This document shows positions 53,999 through 63,486 of a DNA stretch of 64,000 bases, piece by piece (the first letter of the stretch is position 1; every line of letters begins with the position of its first letter). The notes under the pieces are model-generated. The model had not been told where the DNA came from and searched no databases. It saw only the letters and a list, made by a program, of their open reading frames with translations. The position numbers and the translations under genes are program-made. Source of the stretch: Bathynomus jamesi (lineage: Eukaryota > Arthropoda > Malacostraca > Isopoda > Cirolanidae); the NCBI GenBank assembly GCA_023014485.1, contig JAJOZX010001860.1:496001-560000 (forward strand), in the 5' to 3' direction.

Positions 53999-55892
53999 GT
54001 GCTAAAAATACTTTGCAAACTTAAAATTGAGCAATATGTCTACCAAATCTGGGAGAAAAAAGCTAAAGTTAGTGAACTCTTTAAAGATTTTCATAGTAAC
54101 AGTAAAGTCCCAAGGGTACAATGTAATTTTTGCAAGAAAGATTTTGCTAAAAATGGTTCTCGAATGGAATATCATATAAAAATTTGCAATTCATGTCCAA
54201 ATATAATTAAAGAAAGTTATGGATTACTACCCAAGGAACAACAAATTGTTAATAAACCAATATCAGAAAATGAAGGTAAATTAAGACTATCTGAAATTGA
54301 CAACCCCTCATGCTTCTCTGAAGGAAAGAAATTACTCTTTGATATTACAAAGACTAATGAGAAAACAAAACTTAATTTCTTTGTGGACAGAATGGGTGAA
54401 CAGGAACAAGGAAATCTAAATATGCTGCTTGGAAGAGCAATATATGTCAGTTGGACTTCTTTGTCAGTTGCTGAAAATTATGTGTGGCATGACTTTTTTA
54501 AAGCCTTGAGGCCTTCCTTTGTTGTTCCGACCAGACACCAAATTTCTAATAGCTTGCAAGTGTTCCTGACCCCATATTTTTAAAATCTGTTAATACAGAG
54601 TTAAATAGGCATACAGGTCAGTACATAGCTGATGAAATATCTTCTGTTATTACTGATGTTCAGAAAGTAACTGAAGCCAAGAGGCTCAAGACTCCTATAA
54701 TTGGATTTATTAGTGATAATGCTTCAAATATGAAGCGTGCTTGGGCAATTTTAGAAGAAAAGCATACTGCTTTGACTTGTTATGGTTGTGTTGCTCATGG
54801 TCTCAACTTAATATTTACAGATGTACTTAAAATGGAAAGTTTAAAAAAACATGAATCCAAGGAGAAGGCTATAGTCAAGGAAATAACAAATAAACATATT
54901 TTAGTTGAATTATTGAAGAAAAGTCAAAAAGAGGATAATATAAACGGCTCACTTAAATTGCCAGTGAAAACCAGGGATCTATTGTTAAAACTTTACAAAG
55001 TCTTCAAACTAATAAATATGTGCTCAAGAAAATTGTAGTATCTAGTGAACTTGATGATACCAATATTCAGATGTCTTCAGAAGTTCGGAACACAATTTTA
55101 GCAGACTCTTTTTGGAGTACAAATGATGGTTTTATAAAAATCTTCCAACCTATTGCAGATTCAATCATTGAACTAGAAGAAGATAAGCCAAACCTTGCAA
55201 AAGTTCCAATTATTTTTAATAATTTAGAAAGACATTTAAAACTTATCATCAGAGAGAGTCCATTCTTAATTTCAGAAGAGCAAACTGTGCTTAGGAAATT
55301 TGAAGAGAGAAAAGAATTCTGTGTTAAAGATATTCACAAAGTAGCTAATTTTTTAGATCCAAAGCTATATGGAAAAGATCTTGATGAAGATGAAAAAGTT
55401 GAAGTGATTGAATTTGTGAATAAGCTTGCAATGAGACTAAAAGATAATGGAATGGATATTGATAACAATAAAGTTGTAGAAGAATTGGTGTTATATTCAG
55501 CGAAGGAAGAACATTTTTCTAAACAAATTCTATGGAGTTCAGTTACTGCATGGTGGAAAGCATTCTGTACCAACAAAGAACTAACAAAAATTGCAACTAA
55601 AATTCTGAAAATGCCATCAACCACTGCCGCAGTAGAGAGGTCATTTAGCACATACATTAATATCCATACAGCCAAAAGAAACCGATTAAGCACAGACAGA
55701 GTAGCAAAGCTAGTATTTATATCCCAAAATGCAAAATTCCAAAAAAGTGAAGTAAAACATGATGCTACATTGGTTTCGTCAACATCCAAATCCGCATTAA
55801 GTACCAGTACCTGTGATATTGAAACTATATGCTCTAATCAATCTAGTGATAATGATTCTTCAATGGAAATAGAATCAGATAATGAAAGTTAA
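53999..55892 (+). pseudogene. BED zinc-finger hAT transposase, nearly complete
   Basis: The BED finger lies near residues 40-65 (V-Q-C-N-F-C-K-K-D-F, then H-I-K-I-C). The upstream ATGTCTACC (54,035) is probably the true start, one frame off. The first frame ends at 54,583. Coding continues in another frame with I-I-G-F-I-S-D-N-A-S-N-M (catalytic Asp) into 54,730-55,038, which has L-T-C-Y-G-C-V-A-H-G-L-N-L. A further shift leads to 55,020-55,892 with F-L-D-P-K and the dimerisation block A-A-V-E-R-S-F-S near residue 205. Only three frameshifts separate long open parts, so this is among the best-preserved genes here. Confidence 0.8.
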
Positions 55893-55955
55893 ACAGCATT
55901 AGGTTAACATAAAGGTTAAAGAAAGAGATGAATATTTTTATTTTTTTTCTATTTG

Positions 55956-55957
<2 letters not shown>

Positions 55958-56010
<53 letters not shown>
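55958..56010. repeat. (AT)n microsatellite
   Basis: About 26 AT units just after the BED-hAT transposase. The following 56,011-56,540 is non-coding and includes a partial repeat of the transposase 3' end (CTACCTGTGATATTGAAACT at about 56,090 resembles 55,806). Confidence 0.85.
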
Positions 56011-56013
<3 letters not shown>

Positions 56014-57206
56014 TGGTATTCTTGCCAATCACAATTATGTATATTGTTTTATACCAGTATTATGTATTTTTATTATGTATATTATACCACTACCTGTGAT
56101 ATTGAAACTAGCATATATGCTCTACCCAATCTAGTGATGATTCTTCCATGGAAATGAAGGTTAAACAACATTAGGTTAACAAAAAGGTTAAAAAAAAGAG
56201 ATGAATATTTTTATTGTTTGAAACGAGGAATAATGTTTTATGTTCTAGTTAAAAAATATATATACATATTAAAAATGAGGGTTTGTTTTTCCTTTCTATT
56301 ATATACTTTTTGTGCGATTCAGTTTTTCTAAAAGATGACTATATATAGTAGGTATAACCGTATAAGCATGGTAGTATAGTAAATTATAGGTAATACTAAT
56401 ATACTTATTAGATTAAAGGAAGAAAAATTTGGAAGAAGTTTAAAACAATAAAACAAAACAAAACAAAAAAACAGACTATCTTCGTTTTAAACAAAAAAAA
56501 TGACAAAAAAAACGACACAATAAAAAACGACTCACATCACTAGACAGGGGTAGGGCTACGGTTGACGAAAGCCGAACCAATACTAACGTTGAAGACGTTA
56601 GTAATTTGAAGGGCGAGGTGCATAACCTAGTTTCTAGTTTAGGTAGCTTATCGGGAAGGTTGGATAGAGTTGAGGAAGGGGTTAAGGTTGGTCCGAGATT
56701 AGTAGATGGGGAGGGATTTAAAGAAGTTAAGGGTGGAGCTAGGCCGCGTACGTTAGGTGATTAGGAATCCCCCCCCTATCGAGGTTTCGAACCCTTTCGC
56801 CCATTTGGAAAGGGACGTGAATGAGGGGGAAACTATTTTAATTGGGGACTCTTTAGTGCGCCATATGGACACAGAGTTCGTTCAACGGCATCCAACCAAG
56901 AGGAGGAGGGTCTGTCTCCCAGGGGCCAAGGTTGACAGAGTTAGAGACGAAGTGGATAGGATTGACGTTGCCTCCTATCATTCGATGTTGGTGACGATGG
57001 TAGGAGGCAACGACTCGTATAGGCCCGATACGAGAGTGGCTGACCTTTTGAAGAGATATAGGGGGTTAATTAGGTCCCTAAAGGCGAGGTCAGATAGGTC
57101 TTTAGTTCTAGGTATTAACCCTAGGCACGGTTTGGGTCTTAGGATTACGTCTAAAACGATATTCTTGAACACTAAATTAGAAGAGATTTGTGCTGAGGAA
57201 AATGGG

Positions 57207-57416
57207 TGCTACTGTAGTATGCGGTCTACCTACGATTCGGCGGTCTACCTTTTAATTATAGCTTCTTATCTTGTTTACTAATTGTTTGTTTACATCCCAT
57301 TGTCAATCGCCCTTGACGATTGGTTAGGTTTAGTCATGATATTTTCGTTAGTTTTAACGAAAATATCATGATTAAACCTAACCAATCGTAGGTAGACCGC
57401 ATACTACAGTAGCACC
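57207..57416. mobile_element. 210-bp MITE with long inverted repeats
   Basis: The ends are GGTGCTACTGTAGTATGCGG and its reverse complement, continuing through GTCTACCTACGATT. The flanks are GGAAAATG (57,199-57,206) and GTAAAATG (57,417-57,424), 7 of 8 identical. Copy A lacks it. The middle contains a second inverted repeat (TCATGATATTTTCGTTA and its complement). No coding sequence. Confidence 0.88.
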
Positions 57417-57602
57417 GTAAAATGTACCCTTCGTAAAGCTGTGGTCAGAATTCAGTGATCCTAGTCTTTTTATAAAAAGATGGGGTGCATTTACTGAAAT
57501 AGGTAATGCTAGGCTAGGTAGGTTAATTGACGAAAACGTACGAAAGCTGTATAGGTCAAAACCGCCTTTAAACGTTGTGGGTCCGGGAAACGCGGGCCCG
57601 AC

Positions 57603-60178
57603 GTGAAAAATAGTTCAAAACGCCGGCCCGTAGTAAAAAATAACTTAAACATCTTTTATTGTAACGCGCGTAGTATTAGAAATAAATTAAACGAATTTGA
57701 GGCGATAATTTATTCTGGCAACTACGATATAGTTGCTATCACTGAAACGTGTTTAAATACCGTGACTCGGGACTTGTTGAGGGAATTTGATATACAGGGT
57801 TTTAAACTCTTTACTAATGATAGGTTACATAGGATTGGTGGCGGCGTTTTGCTGTACATTCGTAATTCTCTTTGGGCTATCGAGGTTAAGATAGATTTTC
57901 CGGCAGGAATTCATGCGATATGCGTTGAAGTTAGGGCGCATAGTATTAGTTTTAATTTTGTTGTTGTTTATAGACCTCCCGTTCAACCCTTCGATACCGA
58001 TACTAGATTTTACTCACTTGTTGGTAACTTATTGACAATCGGAATAGTATAATTCGGAGACTTTAACTGCCCTAATGTTAATTACGAGACTTTTACTGGT
58101 AATGAGGAGGGTTTGAGATTGATTGAGTTCATGGAAGATAATTTTTTGCGACAGATGGTTACCGAACCAACGCGCAGTTACAATATTTTAGATTTGGTGA
58201 TGACGAACGGCAAAAATATAGTCGAAGGTTTAGAAGTAGGCGAGAGTTTAGGATGTAGTGATCATCAAATTTTTAGGTTTAAGTTATTGATAGAAAACAC
58301 CTAGGATAGTAACGTAATAGAAGTCCCTGATTTTCGTAGGGCTAATTTTGATAGTTTTGTAGATAGGATGACAGTAGTGGACTGGGATAACTTATTTTTG
58401 GGTAATGACACAAATTTGCATTGGGAGGCGTTTAAAGAAAGTTTTTATGAATACTGAAAGGGAGTTTATTCCTCGTAGGCCCAAGCGCGCTAGAAATCAT
58501 GGTAGGCCCAAGTGGTGGACTAGGGAAATAGGCGAGTTCATAAACGAGCGTAACAGAACGTATAGATTTAATAAGCGCAATGGCACGGCAGCTAACTTTA
58601 ATAGATATATCGAGCTTAGACGTCAGGTTAAAAGATCAGTTAGGAATGCTAAGCGTAATTTAGAGATACTTATAGCTGCGGATAGTAAACATAATCCGAA
58701 AAAGTTTTTGAATACGTCAATCGTAAGCCGATAAAAGATAACATAGGCCCTCTAGTGGATGTTAACGGCGATTTGGCTTCTGACGCTCAGGCGATAGCGG
58801 GTATTTTCAATAACTTTTTTGCGACAGTTTTTACCGTAAAGACGTAAATAATGTCCCCGACGTGGACGATATCGTTCCATTTAGTAGCGAGACTATTTTA
58901 GATGAAATAACTGTTTACGAGGGTGAGATTGCGCATTATATCGATAGGCTAAAAGTTAGCAAGGCTCCAGGCCCTGACGCTTTTTGTCCCAGACATTTAA
59001 AAGATTTGAAAGACGTTATTGTAGGCCCTTTAACGAAGATTTTTAATCAGTCACTCGAAACGGTAATTATTCCTGAAGACTTCAAATTAACTAAAGTCAA
59101 GCCCATTTTTAATAAAGGCGACCGCACAGTAGCTAGCAATTATAGGCCCATTAGCTTAACGTCAGTTGTCGGTAAACTATTGGAATCCGTCGTTAGGAAT
59201 CGTATCATCGATCACTTAGAAAGTCGAGATTTGATTAATAGTAGTCAGCATGGGTTTCGACGCCATAGATCTTGTTTAACTAATTTGTTAGAATTTTATA
59301 ACGAAATAGTGCGCGAATACGATAGGCATAGAGCGGCTGACGTTATTTATTTAGATTTTAAAAAGGCGTTTGATACAGTTCCGCATAGAAGATTAATTGC
59401 GAAGGTTAAAGCGCACGGTATACGCGGTCAGGTAGCTAACTGGTTAGAGGAATGGCTTCGTGCTAGGAGACAGAGGGTCGTTGTTAATGGTAGTGAATCA
59501 AGGTGGTTGGATGTAGGTAGCGGTGTCCCACAGGGTTCATTGTTAGGACCATTGCTATTCGTAATTTACATTAACGACATAGATGTAGGATTGACTAGTA
59601 ACGTGTCAAAATTCGCGGACGACTCTAAAATAGGCGGTAAGGTTGTTAACGAGAACGATATAAATAGGCTCCAAGACGATGTAAATAGGATTATGGAGTG
59701 GACGGATAAGTGGCAGATGCAATTTAACGTAGACAAATGTAAAGTTTTGCATATAGGTTCTCGTAACAATAATTACACTTACACGATGGATAATAGAAAG
59801 TTAGCGAGCGTTGACGAGGAAATAGATTTTGGCGTACGCGTGTCTAAGGATTTAAAAGTTAGGAACCAGTGCCTGGAGTCTTGCGCAAAAGCTAATAGGA
59901 TGTTATTCTTCATAGCGCGTAATTTCGAATTTAAATCGGAGGCTGTTATATTGCCCCTTTACAAGTCCCTAGTCAGGCATCATTTAGAATATGCTGTTCA
60001 GTTTTGGTGCCCGTATTTGCGTGAGGATATTGATAGGTTAGAAAGGGTTCAGCGTCGTGCTAATTCCGTCATTGCGCAACAAGCTTTATGAAGATAGGAT
60101 TAAAGAGTTAGACTTGCCTTCACTCGAAACTAGGAGATTAAGGGGGGAGCTTATTGAAGTTTTCAAAATCGTTAATAA
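57603..60178 (+). pseudogene. LINE copy C ORF2: endonuclease and reverse transcriptase
   Basis: The start is GTG at 57,603, overlapping the ORF1 stop. The endonuclease (57,603-58,052) has F-Y-C-N-A-R-S-I-R-N-K, A-I-T-E-T and V-V-Y-R-P-P, and the G-D-F-N-C-P region follows out of frame. RT (58,862-60,091) has P-I-F-N-K-G-D, N-Y-R-P-I-S-L-T-S, F-R-R-H-R-S-C, Y-L-D-F-K-K-A-F-D, G-V-P-Q-G-S-L-L-G-P and K-F-A-D-D-S. Stops or shifts fall near 58,052, 58,303, 58,440, 58,730, 58,845 and 60,060. The MULE fragment removes or displaces codons after 60,190, and the last codons lie at 61,093-61,224. Confidence 0.85.
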
Positions 60179-60407
60179 CATCGATAACATTACTAATGAT
60201 TTACGGACATTTCTTCGAAAACATTTCTTCGAAAACATTTCTTCGAAAACAAAACTTCGAAATCAAAAACTTCGACATCCAATAACTTCGACAAAAAATT
60301 ACTTCGAAAATAAAACTTCGAATCAATAACTGCGGACATTTCTTCGAAAACATAAACATTTTTAGACAAGTAAAAGTCCTCGCTCCTAACTTAAACATTG
60401 ATTCAAT

Positions 60408-60852
60408 TTTAACTGATTTTGAAACAGGAATGATTAATGCATTAACTTCGCAATTTCAATCAGTTGCAAACTATGGTTGCTTTTTCCATTTTGGCCAATG
60501 CTTATATAGGAAAGTCGGTGAATATGGACTCAAAGCACGATACGACACTGATGCCCAATTCGCTCTAAATATTCGAATGCTTACAGCTCTTGCCTTCGTG
60601 TCACCTAACAAAGTTGTCGAGGGATTTAATATGCTAATTGAACAAAACATTCTTCCACATGAAGCAGAACCTGTTGTTGATTACTTCGAAGATACGTGGA
60701 TCGGCCGTCCTGACAGACGGGGAAGACGTCGTGCTGCTAAATTTAAAATTGACATGTGGTCATGCTATGAAAGAGTTGAAAACGATTTACCGAAAACCAA
60801 CAATGCGATTGAGGGATGGCATAGAGGTTTTTATAATGAAAGAGGTTTTTAA
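60408..60852 (+). pseudogene. MULE transposase fragment
   Basis: The frame at 60,430-60,852, extended upstream by D-F-E-T-G-M-I-N-A, reads G-C-F-F-H-F-G-Q-C-L near residue 15, L-N-I-R-M-L-T-A-L-A-F-V near residue 46, D-Y-F-E-D-T-W-I-G near residue 84 and K-T-N-N-A-I-E-G-W-H-R near residue 123. These are typical of the MULE transposase domain, including the D-F-E region and the C/H-type residues. It is about 140 residues of a normally much longer protein, with the N-terminus and C-terminus missing. Confidence 0.75.
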
Positions 60853-60975
60853 TAATAAAAGATTTGTATAATATTTTATAATTATCCTTTTGTTTTCGAA
60901 GAAATGTCCGCAGTTTTTGATTCGAAGTTTTATTTTCGAAGTAATTTTTTGTCGAAGTTATTGTTATTATTCTAA

Positions 60976-60997
60976 CCTAACCTAACCTAACCTAATT
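60976..60997. repeat. Four TTAGG-type telomere-like units
   Basis: CTAACCTAACCTAACCTAAC lies within the right-hand inverted repeat of the MULE fragment, between two copies of TCGAAGTT-containing sequence. The motif is the arthropod telomere unit read from the other strand. Confidence 0.8.
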
Positions 60998-61225
60998 CGA
61001 AGTTTTATTTTCGAAGTAATTTTTTGTCGAAGTTATTGGATGTCGAAGTTTTTGATTTCGAAGTTTTGTTTTCGAAGAAATGTTTTCGAAGAAATGTCCG
61101 CATACGATTATTAATATCGCTAAAAACTTCTTTACGTTTAACCGCGCCCGTCGTGAACTCTACCAGCGTTAATGTGTTTAAAAACCGTCTAGATAGACAT
61201 TTTAAAAGTATTAACATTGTTTAAA

Positions 61226-61958
61226 ATTAAAAAAAACAATTGGCAGCAGGAGCTCCTGGGGTAGTAATCGGAGATGAATCTGTTGGCGTCTAATGTCAGC
61301 TTGTGACATGCCAGCGTGTGATATGCCAAAAAAAAAAAAAATAACACGAACTTAGTTGTAGCTTGTTGAGTAAATTAACCCACTTTTTGTTATTCTTTAT
61401 ATTTATTTTTCTTCTCTCTTTATTGCATGTCTGTAGTTTGCATGTTTGCATGGTATGATAGTGTTTGAGTTAAGAATATGTTGTAATGCGTTCCTATTTT
61501 ACTTCTTTTCATCTTTCACGCCTTTCCAGCCTAGTGGGCTGCATCCTCTACCTCCCGATGGAGTGGAGGATCGGTCTGCAACAGTTGGAAGAATGTGTTG
61601 CTTTGAGTTAAGAATAGTTGTTCTTGAGTTAAGAATGTATTGTATGGTTTGTAAGCGTTCTTATTTTACTTCTTTTCATCTTTTTCCGATAGAGTGGGCC
61701 CTACCTCCCTATGGAGTGGAGGACCATTCTGCAATCTTTCCTATTCTCTCCGACTATTTTTCTGACTTGTCGGCAGTGGCCGGCGGATGATGATGGTGAG
61801 TCTTTTTTTCTTTTTCTGTATGAATGTTAACCCACGAGTGGTAGCTGTTGCTACTTACTCCCTTATTCTCTTCTCTTAACCCCCTACTCTTTCCTTTCTC
61901 TCGGGCTAACCTTAGAGTGGATCTTAGGGTCTTTGTTAGCCTTAGCTTCTGTAGATCT
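61226..61958 (+). repeat. 3' UTR and tail of LINE copy C
   Basis: The reverse complement of the 3' UTRs of copies A and B, with an extra diverged internal duplication at about 61,470-61,700 (TGAGTTAAGAAT and TTTTACTTCTTTTCATCTTT recur). Ends CTGTAGATCTGTAG next to Polinton sequence. The frames at 61,446 and 61,848 are not genes. Confidence 0.8.
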
Positions 61959-62250
61959 GTAGGTACAAGAAGAGAACAGATTAGTGATGCCCCCTCCGGG
62001 CCTCATATGCCGTTGTCACGTTGTGTATAAATAACGATCAGCCATGCAGTGATATACGACTGATGTGGAAGAATGCATCTGATAATAACGTTCTTGTCCC
62101 TACGCGAAACCGTTTCATCCTCGACAGAATGTTTGAAATCGTAGGATTCCGCAAGCTGAAGCCTATATTAGACCCTCATGTTACGGATATGATTTATCTT
62201 GACACGGTTTTTGAATACGTATACACCGCTCTGCTCGACGGATTTATCGA
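61959..62250 (+). repeat. Right copy of the long duplication flanking LINE C
   Basis: Matches 48,387-48,673. It has an extra CCGGGCCT-like insertion near 61,995 and lacks three bases near 62,015 relative to the left copy. Confidence 0.9.
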
Positions 62251-62422
62251 ATGTAGGAATGAACAAGGCGAGAATGGTCTTGAGCTAGATGCATATTTAA
62301 AAAGTTTAGATTCTTCGAAATATCCCGAACTTTGGTACAAAGCACTTGAGCGGTATCTCTATATAATGAGTAGCTGTCGTTACGACTTGGAAGATTATTT
62401 CAATTGCCGCTATGCAGAGTGA
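62021..62422 (+). pseudogene. Unknown Polinton accessory gene 2, 3' part
   Basis: The first roughly 77 codons repeat the end of the left part (L-M-W-K-N-A-S-D-N-N, F-I-L-D-R-M-F-E-I-V). From 62,251 the unduplicated C-terminus continues: E-C-R-N-E-Q-G-E-N-G, then L-D-A-Y-L-K-S-L and a tyrosine-rich end (Y-L-Y-I-M-S-S-C-R-Y). It ends at 62,420-62,422. No family recognised. Confidence 0.55.
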
Positions 62423-62472
62423 AGAAAATTTCACGACTGAAAAGCTCGGGACGGTAAGAAAAAAACCCTCGA

Positions 62473-62772
62473 TTGGAAAGGAGTGTTTATAAACTTGTAT
62501 TTAATAATGATGTTGTGGTTAACGATGACCTCTTTGTGCGTGCTTTTGAATGTATTCTAGCCGTGTTTAAAGATAACTTGCCAACCGAATGTAAAGTGGG
62601 CACAAAAATAGTATTGAACGATATGAAGGCCATTTATATCGAGTATAGGCGACCGCACACCTTGAGCGGTGAAGTAATGGTTGGACGTATTTACCATGTA
62701 GTGCAAAGCAATAATGATGTGACTGTAGACTCGATCACGTGTGAGTTTAGTGTTTTGCGCAGTAGAACATAA
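62473..62772 (+). CDS. Unknown Polinton accessory gene 3
   Basis: About 99 residues and unbroken, but without an ATG at its beginning (the frame opens at a TTG; upstream codons are stops). It reads K-L-V-F-N-N-D-V-V-V-N-D-D, F-E-C-I-L-A-V-F-K and I-Y-H-V-V-Q-S-N-N, predicted alpha/beta and acidic. It ends about 55 bases before a long (AT)n region, so it is the last recognisable gene of the Polinton on this side. I cannot assign a function. A short exon or start may lie upstream. Confidence 0.45.
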   Translation: MERSVYKLVFNNDVVVNDDLFVRAFECILAVFKDNLPTECKVGTKIVLNDMKAIYIEYRRPHTLSGEVMVGRIYHVVQSNNDVTVDSITCEFSVLRSRT

Positions 62773-62795
62773 AGTATTTTGATGTATATTTATTT

Positions 62796-62824
62796 TCAAT
62801 ATACTTAATTATTTAATATAATTG

Positions 62825-62884
<60 letters not shown>

Positions 62885-63075
62885 ATATATTTCCTGTACT
62901 AATATGCTGTTGATTATACTCCTTCGTTTTGTATATTATTATTTTTTATTTTATTATTTTCAATATATTTAATTATTTAATATAACTGTGTATATATATA
63001 TATATATATTTTTTTTTTTCCCTGTACTAATATATTGATGGTTATACTACATCGTTTTGTATTTTTGATTATGTA
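62796..63075. repeat. Diverged tandem duplication with (AT)n tracts
   Basis: TTTTCAATATACTTAATTAT, an (AT)n run and CCTGTACTAATATGCTG...CGTTTTGTAT (62,796-62,935) are followed by a similar unit (62,957-63,062). The (AT)n tracts are at 62,829-62,893 and 62,992-63,009. Confidence 0.75.
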
Positions 63076-63339
63076 TATATATATTCCTCGTTCGTATTTC
63101 TTATGCTATTTTATTTTTTATCATATATATATATTCCATTGTATATTTATTTTCTATATATTTCATGAAATTGAATCCATTAATTAGTCTAAATAAACAG
63201 CGTGATGTAATGGTGTTTTAATTCTTTTGGTTGTACACGACATTTAATTATATCAAATGGCTGCCTTCTAAAACGGTTGACGGATTTCTAAGCCAACTGT
63301 CAAAAATATTTGGATAGCGCAATCTGGCAGTTGAAAAGG

Positions 63340-63396
<57 letters not shown>

Positions 63397-63486
63397 TCTG
63401 CCTTCTAGGTAATCTACGTCAAATGGCTGGTTAAGCCAGAATATATGCTTTAATTAAATAAATAACGCAATCTGGCAACTCAGCCC
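63076..63486. other. Non-coding spacer
   Basis: AT-rich. Holds an (AT)n(CA)n tract at about 63,343-63,397 and two diverged copies of a short segment with TCAAATGGCTG and GCAATCTGGCA (63,255-63,330 and 63,419-63,480). No gene. Confidence 0.5.

Larger units (their letters stand above)
49125..56542 (+). mobile_element. BED-type hAT transposon in LINE C
   Basis: It begins TAGTGATGTTAAAAACG and ends, in reverse, TAGTGATGTGAGTCGTTT. The flanks GGCAGGGG (49,117-49,124) and GACAGGGG (56,543-56,550) agree at 7 of 8 bases. Comparison with copy A shows the uninterrupted LINE sequence (GGCAGGGGTAGGGCTACG), confirming the insertion. It carries a BED-finger transposase and a nested ZMYM-type hAT. Confidence 0.9.
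48916..57605 (+). pseudogene. LINE copy C ORF1: zinc motif, coiled coil, SGNH esterase
   Basis: The start region at 48,916 reads M-P-S-Q-K-A-P-C-V-R-C-G, then a TGA replaces the W of copy A, followed by M-A-I-T-E-R-S-V-C-F-F-C and the helical stretch, up to the BED-hAT at 49,125. After 56,543 the frame continues. 56,757-57,206 contains I-L-I-G-D-S-L-V-R-H, the GDSL nucleophile block, and V-T-M-V-G-G-N-D-S, the oxyanion-hole Gly/Asn blocks of SGNH esterases. A MITE enters after the A-E-E-N codons, and the Asp-His end of the domain (57,425-57,605) is frameshifted. ORF1 proteins bind element RNA; the esterase role is not settled. Confidence 0.75.
60205..61092 (+). mobile_element. MULE (Mutator-like) transposon fragment
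   Basis: The left end begins CGGACATTTCTTCGAAAAC and the right end is its inverse (GTTTTCGAAGAAATGTCCG at 60,894-60,912 and again ending near 61,092). Both ends hold inverted TTCGAA-rich repeats. A transposase piece lies between. LINE codons between 60,190 and 61,093 are missing, so insertion was accompanied by deletion, and no target duplication is readable. Confidence 0.7.
48674..61958 (+). mobile_element. LINE copy C (CR1/L2-like), near full length
   Basis: 5' UTR (48,674-48,915), ORF1 (48,916-49,124 and 56,543-57,605), ORF2 (57,603-61,220) and a 3' UTR ending CTGTAGATCTGTAG. Three insertions split it: the BED-hAT (49,125-56,542), a 210-bp MITE (57,207-57,416) and a MULE fragment (about 60,205-61,092). 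It lies in the unknown Polinton gene 2 and is bounded by a roughly 290-bp duplication of that gene. Confidence 0.88.
34278..62772. mobile_element. Polinton/Maverick (adintovirus-like) element, decayed, with nested LINEs
   Basis: The set of genes defines the group: retroviral-type integrase with chromodomain, protein-primed DNA polymerase B, FtsK/HerA-type packaging ATPase, adenovirus-type cysteine protease and capsid-like proteins. Structural genes and integrase run leftwards from 42.9 kb and the polymerase runs rightwards from 43.3 kb. LINE copies B and C are insertions. The outer limits given are those of the outermost recognisable parts; terminal inverted repeats and target duplication were not found. 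Nearly every gene carries frameshifts or stops, so the copy is dead. Confidence 0.85.

Noticed and set aside
61446..62030. Frames within the LINE C 3' UTR
   Set aside because: They translate the known 3' UTR and the LINE/Polinton junction; not conserved as protein in copies A or B.
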